Shown here: positions 14,579 through 24,900 of the stretch, piece after piece | How positions within the stretch are numbered: position 1 is the stretch's first letter | Layout: every line of letters begins with the position of its first letter | From: an uncultured Clostridia bacterium | GTDB lineage: Bacteria > Bacillota > Clostridia > Monoglobales > Monoglobaceae | Length of the DNA stretch: 64,000 bases | Direction: 5' to 3' | NCBI GenBank assembly: GCA_947631965.1 | Contig: CANRNL010000001.1 | Coordinates: 1-64,000 of the forward strand | Notes under the pieces: model-generated | Databases searched by the model: none | What the model saw: the letters and a program-made list of their open reading frames with translations, nothing else | What the model was told of the DNA's origin: nothing | Made by a program: the position numbers and the translations under genes

Positions 14579-17080
14579 TCACTCTTCAAGTCCCATATGA
14601 GAGCGTATGGCGCTTCTTACTTCCACGAGGGTCGGCACGGTATACATCCAGTTAATTTGTTCATCGGCGTTTGAAGTGTTATACGACTTATCCGACAATA
14701 CGAACGCCGCAAAAACTTCGGGAAAATCCTCGGCAATTTTGTTCGCGGCATATTTGGAAACAAATCTGTCCGTGTACTTAAGCGGCGTTATGAAAATATC
14801 GTCTTTGTCCAACTTGCAGAATTTTTCATAAAACTGCTTCAGCATACTCAAATCCGTCGCGCTTTCCAGCTTCTGCTGTCCGTATTCGTCACCTTCAATT
14901 TGCGTTCCGTTCCAATTATTGTATTCCATTACATGACCGAACTCGTGTACTATCGTATGAATGAGAGAGTTATATTCGGTGTAATTTCCGTCCTTGTCGG
15001 TGTAATCATATAAATCAAAGCTCATAGCATATTTGCTTGCATCAAAATTTCCGTCAACGTCCGTCATCGAGGTCGTTGCAGTAACGCCTTTCAGCCCGTC
15101 GTTGATAAATCCGATGGAACTCATATGGTCGAGATACTCCGGAGGGATTACCGATTCTACCGCTTCCCATATTGCCTGCTCCCTGTTTGTAAACGTTCCG
15201 TCGGGTTTGCCGTTCGTAACAGGAACTATCTTGCTTGGAGCCTGCGTTCTGTCGCAGTCGATAAACACATCATACCCGCCGTCCTCAAGAGGCATAAGCG
15301 TTATGCACTTGAGAGCGTCACGGTATTCCCAGGTATACGCGCCGTAATCCTGCACGGGTTCGCCGTAAACCGCCGAAATCATCTTAATTGCCTCATCCTG
15401 CGAGTATCCGGCATCCTGCATTTTTATATTCACCTCTATAAGACTGTCGTATGTATCATACCTGAACAGCGTCTTAAACGGCACGCCGTTTTCAAACCAA
15501 ACAAGCGAATTGTAAACATATGTCGACTCGGGAAGCTCGCTTCCGTCGTCAAGCAAAACGGGCGGCTCTATGTCGTCGTAACTTATTCCCAAAAGCGACT
15601 CGACAAACGGGAGCTTCATACCGAAGAACACCGGCATATCGCGCGTTACGGAATGAACTTTGCCGTAATCCGCAGGCTCCTTTGCGAGCGCGCTGTACTG
15701 CGCCTCAGGCGCGGTCAGCACCTCCAAAACCGTATTGTATACGTTTTGGCATACCTCCTGCACAACCGAAACGTCCACGTTTTCCATACGGTCAAGGATT
15801 GTATGGTATCCCACGGGGCACATATCCTGACTTATACCCGTCGCGGGTATTCCGACGCGGCTGAACGCGGAGTGGTCGCTCATACCCTCTGTTTTCATTC
15901 GATAATTTTTATGATTTATTTCATTGATTGCCTTTGAAAGCGCGGTGTCCACTCCGTTTATTGTGTTGAAAACGGTTTCTCCGCAGTCTATACCGCCGAC
16001 CATATCAATGTTGATTGCGCCGACGCTCCTCGACAGCTCATCCTCCGAAAGGCTCTGGCTGTACGCAGTGGAGCCCTGCATAAGATTTTCTTCGCCGCCG
16101 AAGAACACAATGCGCAGTTCCCTCTCCGAGGACACGCCGCTGAGAAGCCTTGCAATCTCCAAAAGCGCGGACGCGCCCGTCGCGTTGTCGTTTGCGCCCA
16201 TTGTTGTAAAGACCGAATCATAATGCGCCGAAATATAGAGTATATCCGGATTGCTTACGTTAGCCTTTTTCACCGCGACAATATTTTCGGATGAAAGCTG
16301 TTTGTTAAAATCATCATCCGTAAATTCAAACGGAACAGCCGAAACCTCGTATCCGTAGCTTTCAAGCTTCGATTTCAGCATATCGGCAGCCGTTTTGTCG
16401 TAACCCGTACCCGCGCCGCGCTTGTATGACGTGAGATTTTTCATTGTGTCGCATATGTTCGCATAGCTTGCGCCATCCTCGCGCTCGGCGTTTTTAAGGC
16501 GCATAAGGGCGGTAATGAGTTCTTCCGCCGAGATTGGAGCGTCGGGGTCAAAGGTTCCGTCCTCCTTGCCCCTGATAATGCCCGCTTTGGTCACCGCTTC
16601 AAGCGGGGCGCTGTAATATGCGCCGGCGTCAACGTCGCTGTATGTAATCTGAGCGTCGGTTTCCTTTATATCCGCGAAACGCACCATCCTGCCGAGTATC
16701 GTCGCCGCTTCCGCTCTTGTTATATCGTCGTCGGGGCAAAACTCGACGTCGCTTTCGCCCTTGATTATGCCCTCCGAAAAGAGGGTGAAAACATACTGCG
16801 AATTTGTGTCTTGAAACGGATTTGAAAATACCTCCGTCGGCGTTTGCAGTGTTATGAGGCCCATTTTGTCCAAAAGCTCGCACGCGTATTCTGCAAAATC
16901 CCCTCTTAAAAGCGGGGCGGTAAAATCGGCGTCCGCGCACGAAATTCCCGTTTCAAGCGCCTCCGCCACGGCTTCCGCCGCCCATTCCGACGGCGCGCTT
17001 TCCGCAGACGCGGACACGGGGATAAGCGTAAGCAGCAAGCTCAAAACGACAAGAACAGCTATAAAACTTGATTTTTTCAC
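14579..17080 (-). CDS. Secreted SLH-anchored M28 peptidase with second HExxH zincin domain
   Basis: 833 aa, GTG start with AGGAGG. Signal peptide to about residue 26; SLH-type repeats to about residue 205 (FADIKETDAQITYSDV..., GIIRGKEDGTFDPDAPIS), which bind cell-wall polymers. An M28 aminopeptidase domain follows with its metal ligands AHYDS near 286, NDNATG near 297, GGEEN near 329, NIDMVG near 357 and SDHSAF near 400. After a middle region of unknown fold, a second protease-like site appears: HTIVHEFGHVME near 712 with a downstream NKIAEDFPEVFAAF that could give a third Glu ligand, as in gluzincins. Two protease centres in one chain is unusual. Confidence 0.85.
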   Translation of the reverse strand: MKKSSFIAVLVVLSLLLTLIPVSASAESAPSEWAAEAVAEALETGISCADADFTAPLLRGDFAEYACELLDKMGLITLQTPTEVFSNPFQDTNSQYVFTLFSEGIIKGESDVEFCPDDDITRAEAATILGRMVRFADIKETDAQITYSDVDAGAYYSAPLEAVTKAGIIRGKEDGTFDPDAPISAEELITALMRLKNAEREDGASYANICDTMKNLTSYKRGAGTGYDKTAADMLKSKLESYGYEVSAVPFEFTDDDFNKQLSSENIVAVKKANVSNPDILYISAHYDSVFTTMGANDNATGASALLEIARLLSGVSSERELRIVFFGGEENLMQGSTAYSQSLSEDELSRSVGAINIDMVGGIDCGETVFNTINGVDTALSKAINEINHKNYRMKTEGMSDHSAFSRVGIPATGISQDMCPVGYHTILDRMENVDVSVVQEVCQNVYNTVLEVLTAPEAQYSALAKEPADYGKVHSVTRDMPVFFGMKLPFVESLLGISYDDIEPPVLLDDGSELPESTYVYNSLVWFENGVPFKTLFRYDTYDSLIEVNIKMQDAGYSQDEAIKMISAVYGEPVQDYGAYTWEYRDALKCITLMPLEDGGYDVFIDCDRTQAPSKIVPVTNGKPDGTFTNREQAIWEAVESVIPPEYLDHMSSIGFINDGLKGVTATTSMTDVDGNFDASKYAMSFDLYDYTDKDGNYTEYNSLIHTIVHEFGHVMEYNNWNGTQIEGDEYGQQKLESATDLSMLKQFYEKFCKLDKDDIFITPLKYTDRFVSKYAANKIAEDFPEVFAAFVLSDKSYNTSNADEQINWMYTVPTLVEVRSAIRSHMGLEE

Positions 17081-17133
17081 TCTGTTATCCTCCTAAAGTA
17101 AAATTAAAGCAAAAAATACCGTAAAAGTAAAAG

Positions 17134-17158
17134 CGACTCCGTATATAAAACGGAGTCG
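17134..17158. terminator. Bidirectional terminator between DUF5684-like gene and protease gene
   Basis: CGACTCCGT / ACGGAGTCG stem, seven-base loop, with TCTTTTT on the plus side and CTTTTACTTTTAC on the minus side. It serves the DUF5684-like gene ending at 17174 on the minus strand. Confidence 0.75.
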
Positions 17159-17173
17159 TCTTTTTATACAAAA

Positions 17174-17575
17174 TTATTCCTGTACGCCTACATACTCTGA
17201 CTTGCCGAGTCCCAATATCAAGAGGAAAATGGGATTGAGTAAAAGCAGACCGACAGCAAATCCGCCGCCTTTTCCGTATGCCTTTGCCAGCTTAACATAG
17301 AACACTATGCCAAGGATTACTCCGGCTATCGACAAAACCAGCGAAATTATTACTGCAACCAGATTGTCGAAACCCGACAAAAATCCGGATGCAAACAGCA
17401 AAACAAACCAAACCCAAAACATACTTACCTTCCAGGAAAGCTTAAACATCACATATGTAGAATAGATAGGAATGATAGCTTTCCAGCCGGGCTCGCCCGC
17501 CTTGGTAAACAATCCCCAACAAGCAATTATGGAGATTATCCACATTATTACTCCAACAACAATCGTAGCTAACAT
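17174..17575 (-). CDS. DUF5684-like integral membrane protein
   Basis: 133 aa with four predicted membrane helices and the conserved cytoplasmic segment FTKAGEPGWKAIIPIYSTYVMFKLSW between helices 1 and 2, typical of the DUF5684 family often found near signal peptidases and surface proteins. The function is unknown. It has a consensus promoter and its own terminator, so it is monocistronic. Confidence 0.8.
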   Translation of the reverse strand: MLATIVVGVIMWIISIIACWGLFTKAGEPGWKAIIPIYSTYVMFKLSWKVSMFWVWFVLLFASGFLSGFDNLVAVIISLVLSIAGVILGIVFYVKLAKAYGKGGGFAVGLLLLNPIFLLILGLGKSEYVGVQE

Positions 17576-17608
17576 ACAACTGCCTCCTATATAAAATTTT
17601 ATGCCCTG

Positions 17609-17637
17609 ATTATATCACCCGATAGGGTCAATGTCAA
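17609..17637 (-). promoter_or_regulatory. Consensus promoter of the DUF5684-like gene
   Basis: Minus strand: -35 TTGACA (17637-17632), 17-bp spacer, -10 TATAAT (17614-17609). The spacer holds ACCC-TATC-GGGT, a short inverted repeat that could bind a regulator. Confidence 0.75.
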
Positions 17638-17723
17638 GTTTTTTAAACAATTAACGGATTATTTGGCAAAATATAACGAATATTGACCGTATTCCTATAT
17701 TTCGCAAATATTACAAGCTCCCG

Positions 17724-18122
17724 CTATTTCATTATATATATCGCCATAACATCCTTTGAAACGCTGACGCTGAGCAAAACGTCGCCCTTTTTGAACGCGC
17801 GCCCTATCACGTCTCCTACGTCGTCGGTTTCCTCAAAGCCGTCCGCCTTTAGCTGCTCGATATACTCCTCGCTCTGTTCGGGAGTCATATCCTTAAAAAA
17901 TATCGCATAGCTTTTGTTTTTCTTGTTTTCAAGCACATAGTCCGGTGTACCGAAAGGAGGCGGAGTTATCTCCTGCGTATATTTGTTCTCAGGCCACTCC
18001 TCCACCTTCTCCGCCTCGATTCCGCCCGGATTTAACTTATGGTAAATTATTGCCGAAACAGCTATTACGGCGGCCACGGCAACCGCGATTGCACAAATAA
18101 TTATGACCTTTCTTTTTTTCAT
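17724..18122 (-). CDS. Membrane-anchored small protein of unknown function
   Basis: 132 aa. One N-terminal membrane helix (residues 5-28, KVIIICAIAVAVAAVIAVSA) is followed by an extracytoplasmic domain of about 100 residues with PPPFGTPDYVLENKKNKSYAIFF and a later alternating beta-rich end. I do not recognise the domain. It lies 24 bases downstream of the pectate lyase gene on the same strand, so it may share that transcript. Confidence 0.7.
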   Translation of the reverse strand: MKKRKVIIICAIAVAVAAVIAVSAIIYHKLNPGGIEAEKVEEWPENKYTQEITPPPFGTPDYVLENKKNKSYAIFFKDMTPEQSEEYIEQLKADGFEETDDVGDVIGRAFKKGDVLLSVSVSKDVMAIYIMK

Positions 18123-18146
18123 TTGTTCTTCTCCTTTTCTTCCAAA

Positions 18147-21100
18147 CTATTTAAGCTCAATTTCCAGCGGAGAGCCGAGCGGCTTTATATTCTTATCCCA
18201 CAAAAACGCTTTCGCGCTGTACGCTCCGAGCGGCACATTCAGCTCTATGCTCTTTGTTTCGCCCGCCGCGACCGCGGTATACTGCGCGTCTGTCAGCTTA
18301 CCGCTTTCATCATAGTACGCGATAATCACAGATGTATCGGTTTTGGCTCTGTCGACAGTCGGCTTGCCACCTTCCAAAAACCAAATCGGCCTTTTGTAAA
18401 CGCTTACGCCGACATTGTCGAGATACATCTCAGAACCGCCCCGGCGCTCAAAGTGCAACTGGCTGACCGCCACGCTCGTGTCAAAGTCGAATTCAAGATC
18501 AAATATCGAGTCGCCCGTTTTGTACGTCCCGGTGGAAGAGATGTACTCGGTATATGGCTTAAACGAGTACGTTCCCTTGCCCGTGTCATAGTTTAAGGTC
18601 ATCTCCACCTTGTACCACTTTTCTATATCATATTTGGCGTCCGATGTTGGAGTGATCGTCGGGTTTGAGGGCGTATCGTCGTAATCCTCGAAAAATCCCA
18701 GATCGTGCTGTGCGTAAACGCTCTTTATCTTGACAGTTTCGCCGGCATCGTTTATACCCTGAAGCATAAATCTCGCACCCGCATTAGAGTCAACTTTGGG
18801 ATTGGTCACGGTGAAGAAGTCAGCCGTCGCTTTGACAACACCGGCGCTTTGAGGTTTAAAATTTCTGTAGCAATCATTCCAGAACAACGCCGCATCTCCT
18901 ATGTTTCCGTCAAGAGGTTTCTCCGCCAGATTCTTTGGACCGCTGCCCGAGGGAAAGAACCACTCGACATTGTCGAATTCCTCATCATAAAACGGGACAG
19001 CGTTGCTCTCGGGAGTCTCCACGTCGTACTCTCCGTTGATCGACAGCCTGCTGAACTTTGCAGTTGAGAAATACTCTTTTACCGAAACACCGCTTGCCGA
19101 GTCGGTCGCAAGACCCACATACATCGTCTCGGGCAGACTGTCATACTCGATCGTCACGGGCTGTCGGTCGTTGTCGGTCCAGTCGATACCCATATTTGAA
19201 ACGCTGAAAGTCAAGCTGTTGCCGCTTTTCTGTATCCTCATATATTTCGGCATACTCTTGCTGTGCTTGTCGTCGGAATTGTCAACGGCCTCGCCGCTCT
19301 TATCTTTGAAATACATTTCCTGAGACGAGCTCTTTGCGCTCTTTCGGGTCAGTATCCTGGCATTCTCGCCGTACTTTACCCAGCCGTCTCCAATCATCGC
19401 CATTATGTCGTTCGGGGCAAGACCCGCGCGAACCATAAGTCCGCTCACCTGCTGATTTTCAAACTTGGGTATTTCCTCGACCCTGACGGTCACGTCAAAG
19501 TCGCCATTGACCTCTTTATACATAAATCCGCAACTATCGTTCGCCTTTGTGGTTATACGACCCGAACCGCAAATCGTGTAAACGCCGTCGTCGTTCATCG
19601 ACGCGCCGCCCTTGCCGACATAGCCCTTGTAGCTGCTGTCGCGTATCTCGGTAAACGAATAACTGCCCGACGGTGCGGAAGGCTTTACATACACTATCGC
19701 CGTGGTACTCTGAGCCTTTTCACCGAGCGTGTTTATTGCACGGCAAGTCAGATAATGCTCTCCGGCGGGCAGAGACACCTCGGTATCAATAACATTTCCA
19801 TCGAACTCACCAAGCTTTGTATTTCCATCATAAAGCTCCATCTTTACAACTTCGTTACCGCCGACGGCTATACCGGTCGCCTTGTATTCCACCTTTTCGC
19901 CCTCTGTTACTACCGTCCATTCGCCGCCGTTGACCGTCAGATTTTCTATCGTGTTCGACGAAGCCGAAACAGCGGGAGACTGTACAACTATATTCGGATT
20001 TGTCGGCGGGGTCTTGCTCATTTCCTCAGTCCATTCGTTGACATACGCCTCTATGACCGAATAGCCCGCAAACTCGCCCTCGCTTATTATGTCTCCCTCG
20101 GATTTTCCCGAAAGTCCTTTTTCCTCCAGCCACTCGCTCGGTACCTCAAAGACGCGCGTCTCCTCCTCGATGGGAATAAGTCCGCCCACCTCAGACGCAT
20201 TGTTTACTATGCGTCCGGTGCCGTTTTTAACGTCGTTTATCACGCGCGCGTCGGTCGCGTCTCGGCGCGGAAGCGTCGCGCCCGCGTTATTCAGAACGTA
20301 CTCGTAGGCCTCCTCCGCGGGAATTTCTTCAAACGCGTACTCGCCCATATCTATTTTCTCGTCGAGCAGGTCGGCGTTTTGATAATTTCTGACATAGTTC
20401 TCGTTTTTGTAGTTTGTCACAAGACTGCCGTTCATATAATTGTCTTTAAAATAAAACTGCGTTTTGGGGTCGCCCGCCTCAAGCGGAGACGTAACGTCAA
20501 ACACACGCGTTTTCAGTTTGTCGGCGGTGGCGGGTCCCGCCTTGTAGTAGTTGCCTATCCAGTTTATATAGGAGCCGCGCTTCGACGTTTCGGAGGTGTC
20601 GTAAGGGTCTGCGCCGTATGCCGAGTTGGTCTGGCCCCAATCGTATATCACGTTGTTTATAACATCGGTGCCGAGCAACTCGCGGTCAAGCCTCGGACTG
20701 CGGCTGTCGTGATGCGCCAAAAGATTGTAAAGATAGCTCGCGTTTGTGCCGCCCCATATCGCTCCGTAGCCGTGCGCACCCTTGACGTGGTTGCTCATTC
20801 TGAGGCTTTCGGAGCCAATGGTGTTTTGTATGGTGAGATTACTGCCCGGAGTGCCGAGGCTCACGGGTCCCGCATACAAGGTCAGAAGCTCGTCTACGCA
20901 CCACGAGGTACTGCAGTGGTCGAATATAACGTTTTTGTTAAAGCGTCCGCCCATACCGTCAGGCTCACCGCCGTTGTTGTCGGTCGGGCGCACCTTGAGA
21001 TAGCGTATTATAACATTTTCCACGCCGTCGCCCAGCATAACCGAACCGCTGGTTATCGTAACGCCGTCGCCGGGCGCGGTCTGACCGAGTATTGTAATGT

Positions 21101-21392
21101 TGCTTCTGTTTATCGAAATATCGCTGTTTAGCCTGATGTATCCGCTCACGTCAAAGACTATAACTCTGCCGCTCTTTGATACCGCCTCTCGAAACGACCC
21201 CGCGCCGGAGTCCGCAAGAGAACTGACGTGGTATACCTCCACGCTCTGCCCCGACTCGCCGCGTGCGCCGGTTGCGTACTTTCCGCCGCCCTCGGCTCCG
21301 GGGAACGCGAGGGTGGGGCTGTCCGCAAACACAACCGCGCCTACCGACAATGCCGCCAAAAGCATCAAAATCGTTACGATAATCTTTTTCAT
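18147..21392 (-). CDS. Secreted multidomain pectate lyase (PL1-like)
   Basis: The ATG at 21392 (MKKIIVTILMLLAALSVGAVVFA, AGGAGG in front) is the true start; the tracked 21605 start adds 71 residues with no signal peptide. The mature protein begins FPGAEGGGKYATGARGES, characteristic of PL1-type right-handed beta-helix pectate lyases, then IVFDVSGYIRLNSDI, NVIIRYLKVRPTDNN and DHCSTSWCVDE. After about residue 430 comes an Ig-like domain, a laminin-G/DUF1349-like domain (about 590-780) and a second jelly-roll-like C-terminal region. It should cleave pectin outside the cell. No SLH, dockerin or LPXTG is seen. Confidence 0.88.
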   Translation of the reverse strand: MKKIIVTILMLLAALSVGAVVFADSPTLAFPGAEGGGKYATGARGESGQSVEVYHVSSLADSGAGSFREAVSKSGRVIVFDVSGYIRLNSDISINRSNITILGQTAPGDGVTITSGSVMLGDGVENVIIRYLKVRPTDNNGGEPDGMGGRFNKNVIFDHCSTSWCVDELLTLYAGPVSLGTPGSNLTIQNTIGSESLRMSNHVKGAHGYGAIWGGTNASYLYNLLAHHDSRSPRLDRELLGTDVINNVIYDWGQTNSAYGADPYDTSETSKRGSYINWIGNYYKAGPATADKLKTRVFDVTSPLEAGDPKTQFYFKDNYMNGSLVTNYKNENYVRNYQNADLLDEKIDMGEYAFEEIPAEEAYEYVLNNAGATLPRRDATDARVINDVKNGTGRIVNNASEVGGLIPIEEETRVFEVPSEWLEEKGLSGKSEGDIISEGEFAGYSVIEAYVNEWTEEMSKTPPTNPNIVVQSPAVSASSNTIENLTVNGGEWTVVTEGEKVEYKATGIAVGGNEVVKMELYDGNTKLGEFDGNVIDTEVSLPAGEHYLTCRAINTLGEKAQSTTAIVYVKPSAPSGSYSFTEIRDSSYKGYVGKGGASMNDDGVYTICGSGRITTKANDSCGFMYKEVNGDFDVTVRVEEIPKFENQQVSGLMVRAGLAPNDIMAMIGDGWVKYGENARILTRKSAKSSSQEMYFKDKSGEAVDNSDDKHSKSMPKYMRIQKSGNSLTFSVSNMGIDWTDNDRQPVTIEYDSLPETMYVGLATDSASGVSVKEYFSTAKFSRLSINGEYDVETPESNAVPFYDEEFDNVEWFFPSGSGPKNLAEKPLDGNIGDAALFWNDCYRNFKPQSAGVVKATADFFTVTNPKVDSNAGARFMLQGINDAGETVKIKSVYAQHDLGFFEDYDDTPSNPTITPTSDAKYDIEKWYKVEMTLNYDTGKGTYSFKPYTEYISSTGTYKTGDSIFDLEFDFDTSVAVSQLHFERRGGSEMYLDNVGVSVYKRPIWFLEGGKPTVDRAKTDTSVIIAYYDESGKLTDAQYTAVAAGETKSIELNVPLGAYSAKAFLWDKNIKPLGSPLEIELK

Positions 21393-21415
21393 AAAAATAT
21401 TCCTCCTAATATTTA

Positions 21416-21922
21416 TCAGGTTTTCGGCATCTTTGCCGCATACTCCGCCATAACATAGAGTAAGTCGGACAGCCGATTTATATACTTTCTCATTTCGGGC
21501 GTTACCTCTATCGCCGCCGCCGCGCGTTCGGCTCGGCGCACGCTTGTCCTCGCAAGGTTTATCGCCGCTTCTCCGCCCGTCGCTCCCGAAACCGAAAAGC
21601 CGCAAAAGCCGCCCGAAAGCGCACAGTAGCCGTCAATCGCTTCTTCAACGCGGCGCACATCGCACTCACAGACCGCACATTCGCCGCCCGCAAGCTCCCC
21701 GCACACCTCTATCAAACGCTTTTGTATCCTCAAAATATCGGCGCACAGCCTCTCGTCGTCAAGACTGCTCCGCGCAAGCCCCAAAAACGCCGAACACTCG
21801 TCAAGCGAACCGAGGACTTCAAAAATCGGACTTGCCTTTGAAATATTCTTTTGACTTAAGGTGTCCGACCTGCCGCCGTCTCCCGCGCCCGTATATATAC
21901 GCGGTGATTTTCCGTTATCCAT
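21416..21922 (-). CDS. PduO-type cob(I)alamin adenosyltransferase
   Basis: 168 aa. Makes adenosylcobalamin from cobalamin and ATP. The family landmarks are visible: N-terminal ATP loop IYTGAGDGGRSDTL, ARTSVRRAERA near residue 120 and NRLSDLLYVMAEYAA at the C-terminus. The preceding IEVTPEMRKYIN matches the usual region. Lies between the pectate lyase and addB on the same strand with short gaps; no B12-dependent enzyme is adjacent. Confidence 0.9.
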   Translation of the reverse strand: MDNGKSPRIYTGAGDGGRSDTLSQKNISKASPIFEVLGSLDECSAFLGLARSSLDDERLCADILRIQKRLIEVCGELAGGECAVCECDVRRVEEAIDGYCALSGGFCGFSVSGATGGEAAINLARTSVRRAERAAAAIEVTPEMRKYINRLSDLLYVMAEYAAKMPKT

Positions 21923-21954
21923 ATCCGAAATACCTCTTTTTGCAGCCGCGAATT

Positions 21955-24900
21955 TTACCGTTTAAAATCAACCTTTTTGTCTTTTATTCCGCAGACCGCC
22001 GAAAATTTACAATATTTACACGAGTCGTGTTCTCCTATGACTATCGGATTGGGTTCGACTTCGCCGGAGAGTATCTTCTCCGCCGTTTCCTCCGCCTTAT
22101 GTGCGGCGCAGTTTAGAACCTCGTCAAACTCATATCGGCTGAGAGAGCGCTGCTGCTTGATAAATGCCGCGCCGCGCTTTTCGAGCAGGTTTGCGTCAAG
22201 CGCGCCCCTTACCTCCTCGTCGCCGAGTACCCAGCCCTGCGCACGCATATTCTCGCGCACCGCAAGCTCCAGTTCCTCCTCTGTCGGCTCGGACTCAAAC
22301 CTCGTTATCGGGTCGCTTGTCGCCATATACAGCATAGCGGCGGGTGAAAAGCCCTGCTCCCTCAAAATATCGGTGTAAACAAGCGGCTGAAAACGCAGTC
22401 CGCGCGCCGCAAGCTCCAAATCTAGCGACTTGCCCGACAGCTTGTAGTCGGTGACCGCCATATACCGCTCTCCGTCTATCTCGGCGGCGTCGGCGCGGTC
22501 GATAAAGCCTTCCAATATTGCGCGCCCGTTCTCGGTTTCAATCACGCGAGGCGGCAAATCTCCGCCCTCGCCTATGCTCATCTCAAATCCGAGCGGACGA
22601 AACTCGCTTCGGCTGTAAAAACGCACTATTTCCCACGCCGTCGCGCCCGCTATCCGCTTCATACGCATAACGAGGTATCTGTAATATGACGATGTTTCGC
22701 AAAACTCGTCGCCGCTTGCCGCCTTCTCAACAAGCTCCGCGACCGCTCCGAAACATTCGTCTCGGCTTATCTCTCCGTAGTCCGCGCCGCTCTCTTTAAG
22801 TCCGCGCAGATAGCCCTCCAGAGCCGCGTGGATAACCGTACCCATATTGCTCGGCTCAAAGCCCGCGCGGTCGCGCTCCCTGACTATAAGTCCGTACTGC
22901 AAAAAGTACGCAAACGCGCAGGAATTGTATTTTTCGAGCTTTGAGACTGACAACCGAGCGGTTTCTCCGTACAAAAGCTCCACTTCGGCTTCGGACAAAA
23001 GCTCACGTCTGCCGACCCGCTCCAGCATATTTTCAATCTCTTCAAACTTATTTTTAAAGCGCTCGTTTTCGCTGAAATAGTCAAGCGCCGCGCGGGTGAT
23101 AGGCTCGTCATCCGACGCCCCCGCCGCCGCTCTCGCCGCAAGAAAATCGAGTACTGCCTCTCCGCCCTCAAATTCTTCCTCTTTGGAAAGCATACCCGTC
23201 TCCGCTTTAAACATATTTTTTACGTTCTCAAACACAGGCGAAGGGCGCAGATACTTACCCCTGCCGTCCGATATGGGAGCGAACAAAATCAGCTTTTCGC
23301 ACGACGAGGTAAGCACGCTGTATATGAGCGCCTGTTCCTCGGCGTGACGCATATTCGCGGTGGGCGCAAGCTCCACTCCGAGCGGAGACAGCGCTTCTCT
23401 CTCCGCGTCGGAGATAAGCCCCTCTCCGATATATTTTCTCGGAAAAACTCCGTCGGTCACTCCCAGAACGATTACCGCCTTTGCGTCGCTGCGCCTGAAT
23501 CGGTCAATCTCCCCGACCGTCACGCTGTCAAGCGACGACGGCACAAGTCCCACGCGGCACTCCTTAGCCGCCGCGCCGAGTAACTCGGCAAAGCCCTCAA
23601 ACGTTATAAAGTCGTCTCCCATAATATCGGAGATTTGTGATATAAGCGTAATCGTGCTGTTCCACACCTGTCGGTACTCAGCCGCAAGCTCGTGCCGTCC
23701 GCTGTCCGCAAAGCGCTGTATCTTGTCGGTCAAAATTTCATAGGCGCGGTCTTTCTCAAGCCGCTCAAGCAGCGCATCGCAAATTTGGGCGCACGTCTTT
23801 CTGCCCGAAAATGCGCCGCGAAGCTCCGCGATTGGCTTATAAACCGTGAACGCAACGCGGTTTATAAGCTCCATATCGTAAATTTTCTCATTGGGATTAT
23901 ACTCCCACTCTCCCGCTCTGCTCCACATCGCGTGAGACGGGTCGGCGGCTAAAATATAGTTTTCAAATATATCCGCCTCGTCGGGCGAAACCTCATAAAA
24001 ACCGCTTCGGAGCGCGGTCATAACCCGCTCGTAAGAAAAGCCGTAAATTAAAATTTCGAGCATTGCGTTTATATTTCTCATAAGCGGATTTTGGAGTATG
24101 CCGCGCTTCGCGTCCAAGAACACGTTTATACCGTGCCTTCCGAACACCGACGGTATAATTCTGTCGTAATTCTCGACCGAGCGCGTGAGAACCATTATAT
24201 CTCCAAAGCGATAGCCGTCCTCGCGGCACAGCTTTAAGATAAGCTTCGCTGCGGTATGCACCTCGTCATAGTAATCCCGCGGAGTATACAGTAAAACCGC
24301 TCCGCCCGTTTCGCCTCTGTACTCACGCATCGGCACTCTGAAAAATTCATCGCGCAGGAACCTTAGCGCGGGCGCGTTCTCAAACTTGCTTTCGGCGTTT
24401 AAAAATACCGGCTCTCCGACCTCAACGCCCTCTCCGCGCGCTATTTCGCAAAGGCGGCGGTAAGTACCCGACGCGGCCTGAAAGTGCGGCTCGGTCGACT
24501 GCAAATCGTCCGTGACCAAAGACACGCACACGCCGCACATATTCATAAGCGCTCCGACCGCCTGCAATTCAAGCGGCGTAAAACTCTTAAAGCCGCTGAT
24601 ATAAAGCTCGCCCGTCAAAAAATCGCACTTTTGTATACGCGCCAAAATAAGCGCCAGATTATCCTCGGTATCCGCGCTTTTCTCGTTTATCGCCGAATTG
24701 TATTCCTCAAAAATCAGAGACAGCTCCCGCAGTTTGTCCGCAAAGCCCATCTCCGCCGCGCTTTTGCTTTCGGCAGCCGCTTTGAGCGCGTCCGGAGTTA
24801 CTCCGTAGCGTTTAAACTCCGAAATTGTGTTTACCGCAATTTTCGCAAAACCCCGCTGATGCACGTTTGAAGCAAACACCGACAGCTTTTTTTCAAGACG

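Noticed and set aside
19263-21131. 622-aa plus-strand ORF
   Set aside because: Entirely antisense to the pectate lyase gene; Arg/His/Val-rich shadow with no domain.
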